From: Cinclus cinclus
Taxonomy: Eukaryota > Chordata > Aves > Passeriformes > Cinclidae
Length of the DNA: 64,000 nucleotides
NCBI RefSeq assembly: GCF_963662255.1
Contig: NC_085048.1
Coordinates: 96,125,729 to 96,189,728, forward strand
Direction of reading: 5' to 3'
Position 1 is the stretch's first letter; each line of letters opens with the position of its first letter. The notes under the pieces are model-generated. The model was not told where the DNA came from, searched no databases, and saw only the letters and a program-made list of their open reading frames with translations. Positions 1-12,200 of this stretch are shown one piece after another. A program made the translations under genes and the position numbers.

Positions 1-2681
1 TGCACCTCTTACCTTTTAAAGACTCCAAATGCAGCATACACATCCTGTATTTCTTTTTCCTTTGCTTGTGTTTGCATTTGACACTCAACTTTCATTTTGT
101 TTTAAATTTACACCTACTAACTCTCATCAGCAGTATTAGTTACTCTTATTTTTTTTCTCAAGAGATGCCTCAGCAAAAGAAAAAGTTAACCAATTTTTTC
201 ATATGTTACAAAGAGCATCACCTTTTTAGAGTCAAAGTCTAACACAGTCCTAATCCAAAGACAGTACTCTGCAAATACAAAGTTATTACCAAAAGAAAGC
301 AGAGAACAAAACTGGTTTCAGCCACAGGATTTCCTGCGGTTGCATTGTTACTCTTCAGTCACATAATCAATTTAATGTGACTTCCTATGACAAAGAAGGA
401 GGAAACCAAGGGGAACTTACTCATCTGTCAACCAACACCAAAAAAATTTAGCAAGTCTCAGTGATCTCATTGCCCACAAATAATCCACGAGTTTCTACAA
501 AGAACGCTTAGGTTTAGTGAAAGCGGAAAACCGCAGTGATTAGAAGAACAATTGCAGATGAGCAATGACTATGTGTTAATACAGCAGCTGCACTTTATTT
601 CTGCCAGAAGTGACTTTTGCAGGCCATGAGGTGTAACATCAGGTGCCTTTCAGTTTACCTGATTTGATGAATGTACTTAGAATAAACAGAAATTACATAA
701 TCCATATGCTTGCAACCTGAAGATCTGATCAATACAAATGGTAAAGTAATACTAGCTGATATCAAATTATCAGCATGCATAAAACAGCCATTAAAAATGT
801 CCTTTATGGGTTCACTCATTAATTATGAAAACTGAGATTTCAAACTAAAGACAAATCAAGACCGATATACTGCAGATATCTTTGCCCTGTTCTCAATTAC
901 CACATAAGGTATAATGCAAAAATGCAAGAGGAGGGAGGGAGGAGAAATTGAATATAGAAATATTTTCCAGTTATCCCATGTAGTATGGGATATGTATGGA
1001 ACCTACACAGGACTGAAAATAGGTATCTGAAAAGACCAAGTTGAAGACGTTTTAAGTAGCTAGAAGTATCTAAAACACAGTGTAAGAGCAGCATTTACAC
1101 ACTGGCATACAAAAACTGTTGTGTTACCAAAACCTAATTTTAACAAAAATCAATAAACAAGCCTCTAGTAGAAATGTCCTTAGATTGACTCCTTCCACCT
1201 CTCTATAAACACTATTAGTCACTCAAATAAAAATCAGCACCATAATTTTTGCAACAATATTCCTACTGTTGAACTCATGCTATTTACTGCCTTACAGAAA
1301 CAAGATCCCTCAAATAAACCGCCAATAGGCAATTTTACTTACAGTAAACGAAGAGTTAAAAATAGTTCTGCCTCTACAACTCACACAGTAAATTAGCCTA
1401 AACAGTCCCATTCAATTTCACAGCTCATTACCTGGAATAGACAGTTAAAGCCTATACCAGATGCATTCCACACAAGACAACACTTCCAAGTGTACTTAAA
1501 AATCCCCACTCAATTTCAACATGACATATGTGGCGTCTATGTACTTTTTTTTTTCCTTAGTATGGAAACCACCTTTAGGTTTGTTTACATTTTGTTGTAT
1601 TACTTATCACCCAGATAACTAAACCCATTAGTACAGATAGGTGGGGTTTTCAACTGATAGGTACTGACTACAGGTAAAGGGTTAAGCAGAGATAACATCC
1701 AAACATCATTTCTGGTCAGAAATTTATGTATGTTAACTATGTAAAGACAATACTTGCACCTAATCTGCAGCACTGCCTTCAACAACATTCTTTTGAAAGA
1801 ACATGAAAAGTCACAATGTATTTGTGTAAAATACACAATGTATTTTATCTAAACCCAGACTAAATGACATTGATCTGGTATGATGCTACAGTGCTCTGAT
1901 TCACAAGAATTCCTTAACAGGCTCCAAAATAAGTCCTTATCCAGCTTCCCTTTGGCAAGAACATTAATTAGGTTAGGATACAATAAGGAACTTCAGAAAA
2001 CAAGAAGCAGAAAAAAAACCACTGAAAATCCCTCATCGGCAAGGAAATGTGCTGGATGACCTAATCCCAATAGACTTTTGCTATTTCTAATTTCTACAAG
2101 TCAAGAAAAATGAAAAGGATGAACCAAATCCACATAACAACCAGAATTAAATATAATTTACCTATTGGTAAAGATTCTTTTGTATCATTTAAATTAGGAA
2201 CACATACAAGACTTCACATTCTCTACTGGAGTATTCTGTAACTGTTCTGCTAAACTCAGTTGAAGTCCTTGAGAGCAGCCCATATACATATCTAAATTAT
2301 TGTGTTCTCTTATCAACTCAGGTCCTGGCAGGATGTCATCTAGCTACCATGAAAAATCAGTTTTGTACATTAAAGTCTGCTAAATGGAATATAGATTTTA
2401 GTTTGGATAAGACTGCATGGATGTAGAGAAAGGCATGCCAGTACCCTGAAACAACCTCCCTTTCTGCTCCCCTTGAAACTTTCCTTGAATTCTCTATTAC
2501 AGCTGTTTTCCTATTTCAATCAAACCTCAAATTTACCACTATTTACCTTGTCCTTTTGGATCCTTAAAAAGAGAAAGCACTTAAATTTCTTTATTCTTAA
2601 TATACTTCTGGGTAATAATTATAAACCTTGCTATGATCCCAACTGAAGAGCTTATCTTAGTCCAAAGAGCAGTAGGAGCCT

Positions 2682-2741
2682 TGACCCAGATTCAGGAAAG
2701 CATGTGGTTAAATACATCCTTATACGCAGGAAAGCACTTTA
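2682..2741 (+). mobile_element. Possible relic of a sauropsid interspersed repeat
   Basis: GACCCAGATTCAGGAAAGCA, a TGTGGTTAAATACAT segment and a second GGAAAGCACTTTA resemble the abundant reptile/bird repeat with GATTCAGCAAAGCACTTAAG motifs that I recall from turtles and crocodilians. It is short and diverged; the match is by memory only. Confidence 0.3.
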
Positions 2742-4784
2742 TAATGTGAATAAAGGCAGCCACTGATTGATGCTCATTTACACCTTTCTTGAACCAATTT
2801 CTTTTAATTTCTAATTTGGGACTTTTTCTTCCTCTTCCCTCTGACCACAAATCCAACCATGGCAGAAGAAAACAATCTCTTCATCTTCTATGTTAACAGG
2901 ATACAAGAATATCTGAGGATGGCTCTGTGCCAGAAACCACACTTGACTGCTGTTTCAGACCATGGCATAGCTCTCACATTTTGGATATTGACAGGGATTA
3001 CTGAAAAACAACTGCACCATAAGAAACTGTTCTGCAGGCTATTCCTCAGCAGGGTTTTTGTGAACACAGTAGTTATCAGAGCAAGTGCTAATTCGTATTT
3101 CAAAACAATTATTCCAGTAAATACAGAAAACTCTTTTTTATAATTAACAATTACAGAACACTTCTTTATCTCTTAAGACCAGTGGTGGAAAGGTAAGTTC
3201 GGCTTTCTGAGCACACAAATTTTGCATACATCATAAAGTGAGGATCGCTAACTAGTGCACAAGTCTAGAAGATTTTCACATCCATTTTCAGCATTTTCTC
3301 ATTTAAAATAGATAAAGTTTAAAAGTCAATTATTGAGCAGAAGGAGGGAAGGAGGATTTTGTGGTTGTTGTTTTTTATAGTCTATGTACTTTGCTCCTAT
3401 TGAAAAAAGACTAACTTCTACCACAGCAACTGCAAGCTAATTTTGACTAATTTGTGGGCAAACCAGTAACAGAGTTCACATGCCAAAAATCGTCCCTAAA
3501 GGGATTTAAAAACAGCTGACATACTTTACAGAAAAACAGGAAATGGTCTGGTCGCTACTGAACACCTATCAGAACTGTTCTTTGGTCTCAAATTGATCAC
3601 ATGGAAAATTCCCTCACAGGAATGAAAAACAGAAAGCTAATGAAAAATCCACACATACCATCCCAAATTTTAACTTATTTCTGTCCCGTATATATCAGGT
3701 TAGAAAAACTATTTATATCTGGGTTACAGGGGAAAGAAGTCTGACAAATGTTCAAATGGTGCTAGAGGTAGTGTGGTTGGCTTAATATTTCCTCTGCTGT
3801 TGCTGTTTATCAGCAGGACACCCATAAAGGGAGGCAGAGGATGACAATGGCTCTGTACTTAATGACTGCTCAGATTCACAGTAATCAGGTGATGCTTGGG
3901 CCAGACAGAAGACGGCCTCTGAAGACTACCAGTTGTATTGCTTGACACAAACCCGGTGCATAGCAAAGCAGCCCTCCAGACGCTGGCTCTGCCAGCGACA
4001 GGGACCAGACGGGTGCATTTGAGAGCGTAACTGGATATAACAAATCGATCCAAGCATCAGGAGCTGGGGGGAAGCCTCGTCTCCAGGACAGCCCTGCGCC
4101 TGCAGGAACGCAGGTGACAGTGGCACGTTGTTTGAATGTGCGGGTGGAGAAGGGTCAGCGTTTGGTGCCTACCAGCACTGGGTAAATCCTCTCTGCAGAA
4201 AGGCTGTAAGGACAGCAAAGTGTACAGAAGGACACCAGGGCCGGGACTCAACACCAAACCTTTGTACTGGACAGATTTCAGCTCAGTGTGGCAAAGTGAA
4301 GCCCATTCATAGCCTTAGAAATTAACTTTCAAACTCTCACTTGTCAGGCTGAAAGGAACAATGATAAACTTTAATCTTAACATGTAATGACGTAAGGTTC
4401 ATAAGGTTCTAAGACCTAAAGGTTCAAAGTTGATTCCACAACAGATAAACAATTTTCAACTAGAGCTGCAAGGTATCATAGGGAGTGAGGGGAGAAAAAA
4501 AAATCATTCAGTTGCTTGAATTAGTAAGATAAATTTTTGTTACAATTCTACATCAAATTATAATTCTATTTTTGCTGCATTGCAGGCTAAGAAGCAGCTG
4601 TGGGGAATGCAGATAATTTAACACCAGGTAATTTCAGTGCTAGCCATCTTGACCTGCACTCTTCTACTTGCCTAATTATAAATTTACAAAGGGATCATTA
4701 ATCCAATGTAACAAAACCAACGTTAACCCAGATTTTTGACCACTCCTTATCATTTTCACCTCTTAAGAAGCATTGGGTACCTGT

Positions 4785-4795
4785 GGGGGGGGGGG
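4785..4795 (+). repeat. Poly-G tract
   Basis: Eleven uninterrupted G residues are followed by a G-rich 200-bp stretch containing GGGGGG and several GGAGG runs. Such tracts are unstable and hard to sequence, so the length may be an assembly approximation. A similar run of nine G is at 10160-10168. Confidence 0.85.
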
Positions 4796-5563
4796 TGTCA
4801 GGATTTGGGACACTGCCCAGCCCCTCAGCCACAATGGTGGTGGCACCTGAGGGGAAGTATGCAACAAAAGGGCAAAACACAAATTTGGAGGGAAGTGAGG
4901 GGGGCAAAAAAGAATGGAACAGCCCTTCCAGCATCTGGGTCAGGGAAGGAAGAAGGGAGGAGGTGCTGGGATTGCCCTGCAGCCATGGGGAGCAGAACAC
5001 CATGAGCCCTTTCTGATACATACAATAAATAGAAGAGAACTGAAATAAAGGCTTTACCATACTGCCGTGTAAAAACATGTATCCATCACAATATGCAAAC
5101 AGGATTTGTGAAAGAAAGCCCAGCCATTTGGTGTCTTTATTGACCTTACATTAGCACTAGCTTTGATTTAGAAAATAAGGTCAGTGGGCAGGCACTTCAT
5201 TTTCCTTTACATTAGGCTCATCAAACATCAAACCACCACCAAAATTTCTCCCTTTGGAAACAGCCATTTATTCAATATTATCTATTGATGCTGTGGGCCA
5301 GGCTTCCAAAACCAAAGACATCCATTAAAATTAACCCAGGTGAGTGAAACCTAAAACATTTAATTACTTCCTATCTGGACCCCCACCATCAAATTCCACT
5401 TGGCTGCAATCTGTTTATGGAAAGTTGTACCTCCAACATCCCATTCACAATGCAAGAATAACTCCAGAAACCAAATTAAGTGTGGCCATGCCTTCCTGAA
5501 AAGGAAACTGATTAGGAACATAGAGCATTTGGACTTGAATTTCACCACTATGGAATAGCTTCT

Positions 5564-5616
5564 CCGAACTAAAAATAATATATTTTTTTTCCAAACTAAA
5601 AATAACATATTTTTAT
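5564..5616 (+). repeat. 27-bp tandem duplication carrying two MEF2 consensus sites
   Basis: Two adjacent ~27-bp units each begin CCRAACTAAAAATAA and continue into an ATATTTTT tract. Each carries an exact YTAWWWWTAR match (5569-5578 and 5596-5605). The duplication is local and almost unbroken, so it is fairly recent. It lies in CDC42BPA intron 1. Confidence 0.75.
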
Positions 5617-5703
5617 CATTCCAACATCTTCCTCCAATTTTTTTATCCATGACTCAATTTCCAATACCAATATATATTCATAAATTATCCAGATTTTAAT
5701 TCA

Positions 5704-5727
5704 CAAAAATTCTTTACAGAATTTTTG
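5704..5727. repeat. Perfect 10-bp inverted repeat
   Basis: CAAAAATTCT, a 4-base loop TTAC, then AGAATTTTTG form a perfect 10-bp stem. It is AT-rich, inside the intron, and too short for a microRNA precursor. Confidence 0.7.
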
Positions 5728-7621
5728 ACTGTAATCCTTCAGAAATAATGAAACAAGAAAACATGTAAGAAAACCCAGCTAACAGTCTATCTTAATTGTA
5801 CATCTGTATTAAGAGTGAAAATCACATTTTATTTGAATGAACAGCCGATCAGCAACCATTACTATATAAAGCCTAATTTAATAACATCTATTTTTCACAT
5901 TTAAGCACTTCACTTTTATATTGGCCCATGCTTTGTTCTCACACAACTATCCATCCATCTTTACATGCCCAAAAAGGTTTCTAAATAAAAACTATTTTAA
6001 AAAATCAATTTCTTCAACTGTTTCATTAGAAAGAGGCTACACGTAACAGAAAAGCCATCTGTCTTTGGTTAGAACAGCTAGAAAACAGAAATTTATATTA
6101 GAAACAATTTTAAAAGTTCCATTTAGTTAACAAACTTTGCATGATACTGCAGTCATAGCTGAGTATGCAGAATAACTTGTAAATATTATGAATTAGGCAA
6201 TGACAATTAGTACCTGTTAAACACAGAAGTTCTAAATAAGTCTAGTGAAGTAACTGCCTTTGGGATGTAGACAAGAACTAGAATAAATTCCATCCAAAAA
6301 ACCTCTTCTCTATGACATGGCAATTGACATTTCCATTATTTTTTAAAAACTTTGTATCTTTAGAATTTGAAATAATCAAATTTCATAGGTGATCCTTAAA
6401 CCAATATTTTGTTTATAAAATATAAATGTGGACAAGATTACTGCATCACATTGTTACAACTGCATGAGATCAACAGAAGATAGCATAGAAGAAAGGTTGC
6501 AATTTGCCCTTATTTCAGGAGAAGTCAAAACTGATGTCTCAGAATACCTCAGACAGCTCTTTGATAACAGCAATGTACGATCAGGAAGATTTTGCTTTTC
6601 TTCTTAAGAACAGAAATTTTCAACTAGAAGTATTCTTTTCAGTACAAGCTTTACTGTTTCCCCACAAATAAAAATCAGTTACGAAGTTCACAATATTTAT
6701 AAACATTGACTTCATCTGCACACATCAGAACATGACATAGACTGTCCTCTAAAAGATGTGCCAAGATATTTGAACCATTTCAGATTACTTTTGGATTCTG
6801 TCCCACTTCTTATATATTTAAGAGAAATGGGCTCATAGCCAGAAAAAAAATCAAACTCCATAACCAAAACACAGATAGTCTAAATACCTTCACTCAGGGT
6901 GGTAAGCATGGATATATTTGTAGGTTAAATCCTTCTCACAGAACTAAGGAGGCAGCAACATTTCTTAAAAACCTCTGATTAAAAGGTGACTTTTGTGCAG
7001 GTTAAAATAAATTAAACAGCTCTGATGCACAATACAGGACTAGTCCTTCTGTATGTACCTTGTCTAATTCCCCCATGGACATGGGGAACAGAGGCCATGA
7101 CCTGGCCTCTCTGTTTATTCTGAGCATCACTCACTGATAACTCCACAAATGCACTGATTCTAAAGATCCTTTCTGCCTCCAAGGCTATCAACAGAGAAAG
7201 GTAAGACAGAGATCCAGGTTAAATTCTTAAGTTTATGGCTTTCAATATTACACATTATATTTTACATAAATTCTCCAAAGCCCCTCACGTACTACAGTTG
7301 AGACTAAGGAAGTCACAGAACTCCTGAGAAGCTCATATCAACTGCCACCCACATTCTGCAGCTAAAGAATGGAGATAGTAACTATCAGGAACACAATTAG
7401 AATGAAACATGGGGACTGATACTGCCACAAATAAAATATACACTGCAGAAATAAAATATAAGGCTGTGCCAATTCCTTTTCATATTAGATAACCTTGATA
7501 TGGAAAAAAATAGCCCCTCAAAATTCAAAGACCACCATTAAGAAGGTCCTGTAGACAATTTCCCTATTACCCTGCAAATCTAGTGTCTGACTGAATGGAA
7601 GTACTGCTTTTCCAGGTTCCA

Positions 7622-7643
7622 GACTACTTTTAAGAAAGTAGTC
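7622..7643. repeat. Perfect 9-bp inverted repeat
   Basis: GACTACTTT, loop TAAG, then AAAGTAGTC. This is a short perfect hairpin inside the intron. No function is evident. Confidence 0.7.
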
Positions 7644-7744
7644 AGAAAATATGAACTGAAAAATCATATTAATTTACCCATAAAACCACACTTGAGTTTC
7701 CCTACCTACATCTGCTACATGACTTGCATCATTCTTCACAAATT

Positions 7745-7774
7745 CTGGAATTGGCACAAATTGGCCAATTCCAG
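7745..7774. repeat. Perfect 10-bp inverted repeat with NFI-like half sites
   Basis: CTGGAATTGG and CCAATTCCAG form a perfect 10-bp stem around a 10-base spacer. The centre contains TTGGC and GCCAA half sites, but with 8 bases between them instead of the 5 preferred by NFI. Confidence 0.7.
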
Positions 7775-10700
7775 TCATCTTTTTGCCACCTCTATAATTA
7801 TACCATAATGACATGTATGTCCCCAGGGACAGCACTACCTCCATACTGAATACAAACAGACTGTTAGGAACTTCATGGATAGAGTGTACAACACTGGCAT
7901 TAAGGCTTTATCTTTTTTTCTTAATGTGCTTAAAAGAGATCTCATATCTAGAGCAAGGTGGGAGATGTACAAGCTTCCAAGTTTAGGGTGTGAAAAAGAC
8001 AAGAGTAATAACTCATCAGGGACAAAGAAAGCTTCAAGTAAGACACAGTGATGTTGAAAAGTGACATATGAACACTGTTTAAATTATAACATCTATACTG
8101 CTTGTTTCCTTTCTCCAAAGAGCATGGAGGTAAGGATTAAGCATTTGGATATTACTGAAGGTATTCTCTCTGTTACCTCTGTTCAAGTTCTTTCCCTATC
8201 CTGCACACTGTGAATCTGAGCAAATGCAACAGGGCTAGAAATGCATCCACCAAGACAGAGAAAAAGGGATCAAAGTGCCCACATCTCTGTCTAAAGGAAA
8301 TATCTTCCTATACCACATGTGAAGCACAATGACAGTGGTGCACCTTTAAATATATGATTAACTGAAAAGCAGCTTGCTTGCTTTTTGTTCTGAAGAAGTT
8401 AGATTTTAAAGGAGGAAAGAATAAAAAGCAAAACTTTGGATTTTGTAAAGACAATTGGTGTTATGTTGCTTCTTAATTTAACATTTAGAAAAGTATGTTC
8501 CTACTACAAAGATGACCACAGGAGAAAGAAAACACAGTGCTCTTTTCCCAAAAATGGTGAAGCAGAAGCAATACAGAATGTCCTTTATCTCAGAGCCTGG
8601 ATGCTGTGGTCTAGCCACAAGTGACTGGAGCAGGAACTGAAACACTGCCTTCCTTCCCTACTGGCTGAGGTACATTTAAACACTGAAACACGGTACAGCT
8701 ATAGCTTCCCTGCAATAAACCCCCACTCAAATGAACAAGAAGAGAAATACTCTGACCTATGGCTTTAGAGTCACCTTTGTGTGCTCAAGCTACAATAGCA
8801 TCAACCCCAAACTTCAGATGAGGCAAACTGACAGGTGCACCACGCAAAAGCTGAGCTGTGATCCCATAAAGGCTGAGAAAGCACATGCCAGAAAGCCTTT
8901 AATTCAGGCAGACAGGATCCCTCTCTGGACGCCTTTAAACATATTTACATGCTCTCACTGAATCTACAGGAATCCTGAACATGTGCTCTAAAGCACTCTT
9001 CTTTAACACACACATGATCTTATTTTAAGCACAGCACGCCCCCTCCTTCGCTTTCTCCAAACTGTGACACCGAGACGAAGCCAAATGCAACTTGTCACCA
9101 CTTCTTTTACATAGATTTCTCCCTTTCCACATCTACCAGTAGCTCCACCACACCTCATTTTAATTCAGAAAAATTCTACTCATCTCTTCCGAAACAGTAT
9201 TTGCTATGTTCAGACCAACTACAGCTGCAACAACAAATGAAGTAAATATAGATGCCTTGCAACATGCAATTAGCAGAATATTCTATTTAAAACTGAACTA
9301 AACGATGATTCACTGGAATGAAACTGGCACTGGATAAATGTGTGTCAAGGAAAGAAAAAAAAAACAACAACAAAAAAAAAGAAGAATAGGATAAGACATC
9401 GGTGCTGAAGGAGATTAAAGTTTGGGCTGGTGACAAACTGGAGGGCACAGACAGTCAAATGATGACAGTCTGCAACTCTTCCAATATTCAGATAAGATAT
9501 ATTCAAGTGGCTCCTGAAAACACTCCATCCTTTTTACTGTGCAACAAGACTTGTGACTTCTCACAAAAACTGTTAAATGTATTCCATGGCAAGGTCCTAA
9601 ATACACTTCCTTTCAAAACAACCCTTGAAGAGCACGGACCTTTTGGCCTTCATGAGAATAGAAATTGGCATATGATAAATTAAGGGAAAAGTAAGTCATC
9701 CAATATTAGCTGGTAATTTTAGAAATCCATATATGAACTTTATAGAGCACATAGCATTATACAGAGCTTTAGAGTTTAAAACAGAGCTCCAACTGACTTC
9801 AGTGACAGCTGAGAGTTCTCAGTATCTCTTCATATCAAACCACAGGAAACCAACTAACTGATCCATATAGTGATGAATGCACAATACTGGCTACACACAA
9901 AATATGTGGTTAATATGCAGCATTACATTAGAAAATAAAAAGCAAAAGAAACCTCTGTAACAGCCAGCCGGCAAGAAAATAAAATTCTCCATAGCATCAT
10001 TCAATTCCCTTGCAAAAAAACCCCCAAATTTTCCCTTCCAGAAAACCACAAATACATCCACTAAGCAACTGCTTATTTTGACAGCTTAGTCCCCAACAAA
10101 ATAGGAATTAGTTTCCAGAGACCTACTGTCTTATGGGATATGAGAAACCAGTCATGGGCGGGGGGGGGAACAGGCCGGGAAAACATCACCATCATACAGC
10201 TACAGCTATTTTGGCTAAAACTACAAATGATACTCACATACCCTTTGTTTCAGACTAGGAGGAATTCTCTGAGCTTTCAAGCAAACCCAGAACTAGCTCA
10301 AGCATTATGCAGCCAAATTCCTTTACAGATACACAAAGAACATAATATAAATTTCTTCATAACACCAACACTGCCATTCCTTGCTCCATTCTTAGGCCAA
10401 TAAAATCTGGTGTTGCATTTCTGGGAAAGAGATAAATAAAAATCTCCTGTCCACTCAACAAGGCACAGTTACACAATCCATCTTCTTCACTTCTTAAGTC
10501 AGTTTTGCTGCAACTGCAGATATCACCCAACAATCAGTTCACTCCCTGCAGGCGTGCAGATTGTCAAACTGCAGAGCTGCACCGTAAATCTTTATCACTG
10601 AACTACCACAAAAAACGCTCAACATCCAGTGAGTGTAGAAGGAGTCAAAAGCTCAGCAGATACAAAACTAAAGAGCAGAACACAGTCATTGCTTAGGCCT

Positions 10701-12184
10701 TGCACTACCAAATCACCAGCAGGACTGGCTTCTGATCTTGAAAGAGATGCCTGAGATAAAGACATCCGCTGGGCAGTGGGAACGCTCTCATGTATGACGC
10801 AAACTCCTCAAATTCAAGAGAAACAGCATCCCAGCCTAAAAAGCTCAAAGACAATCCTTGTAGATTGCTCAACTCATATTCAATGAACAGCACACTTGGA
10901 ACACTTCTGAGAATTAGATAAGCAAGATTTGGTCCCACCTGTCCTATCATCAAGTTGAAACCAGTCAAAAGCAAGATAACATATCTCAGGGGAGCAGAGG
11001 CTTTAGGGTTCATGGTTAGTTCAGGACAAAATGCTAAGTTTTAAGGATGAGTCAGAACTCTGAGCAAACATGGGAAGGCAGCTCTGAACCACCATTTATT
11101 TGTTCTGCACTTGTGCAGGAGCTAAGCAGAGGCCAGTGCCCTCAACATGACCAGAAGGTCATTGCTCTGCAGAACCACTGCAACAGCAACACATCAACAT
11201 CCCTTCTCGTGGTAAAGTTTCCTCCCTGAAGCTACCAGTCTTGAAAGAAAAAGGAAAGAAAAATAATCACATGGACTTCTCTTGTGTTTGTCTTTCTCCC
11301 AACACTGTAAGCAATGTTAAAAAAATAATAATGCATTACTTCAAGTTTCTAAATCCTAACTACTCTTCTCAGCTAATAAGCTCCAAAATTATGCACCCTA
11401 TGCACTTAATGAAATCACAAGAAAGCAACGTGCCTCTTTTCCAGTGCAACCATCTGAAGTAACATTTTTGAGGAATTAAACCAACTCACAGGAAAATTAC
11501 TATCATGCTTGGTGCAGAAAAATACCTTAAAACAAAGAAGTTGACTGTGCTAACAAAGTCTTGGAGAATTTTGTGTGTTGCCCTTTAGTCACAGTCAGCA
11601 GTCAAAGGCACAAGCAAGAGGGGAAAAGCATTCAAAGGGATGAGTAAAGGAATTACTCTCCATTTAATCTTCAGCTCACCTACTACAGAACTGAGCTCAC
11701 AAAATGGAAGTGACTTACTATACTAACCTACATAAAATAAAGCTTCCTCTCTGACATGGAATTGAGATGAGAAGGGGAAAGAGACTCAAGAGCCTCCAGG
11801 AGAACACTAAACTCTTCTTTGCAACTTGGGATTTAACTCAAGAAATCACCAAGTAACTTGCTCTGTATTCTTCCTTAATATAGTTCAGAGAAGCAAAGAC
11901 ATTAATCAGCAGAATCATAAAATGAATAAAAACATTCAGCAGGAGGTGGGCTAACTACATTATTTACAAGCAGGAAAACCACAAATGAGCTATTTCAGCT
12001 TTCCAGAACAAATACTGATGTAGGATCTGGTTTTGTACTAGCTTGCACTTCATTCAGATGTCACTGTTCCATACAAATAAAACAAAACAAATTTTAAAAC
12101 CCACTACTGTTCTGTCTTTGATTTTACACAGGTGTGAATGACTGCCCGTTATTTCAGATGTCATGTGGTCAGGCTGAAGCCTAA

Positions 12185-12200
12185 TTTTTTTTTTTTTTTT
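12185..12200 (+). repeat. Poly-T tract (16 T)
   Basis: Sixteen T residues precede AAAGACAGC. Read on the minus strand it is a poly-A, but I see no retroelement body next to it. Confidence 0.8.
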
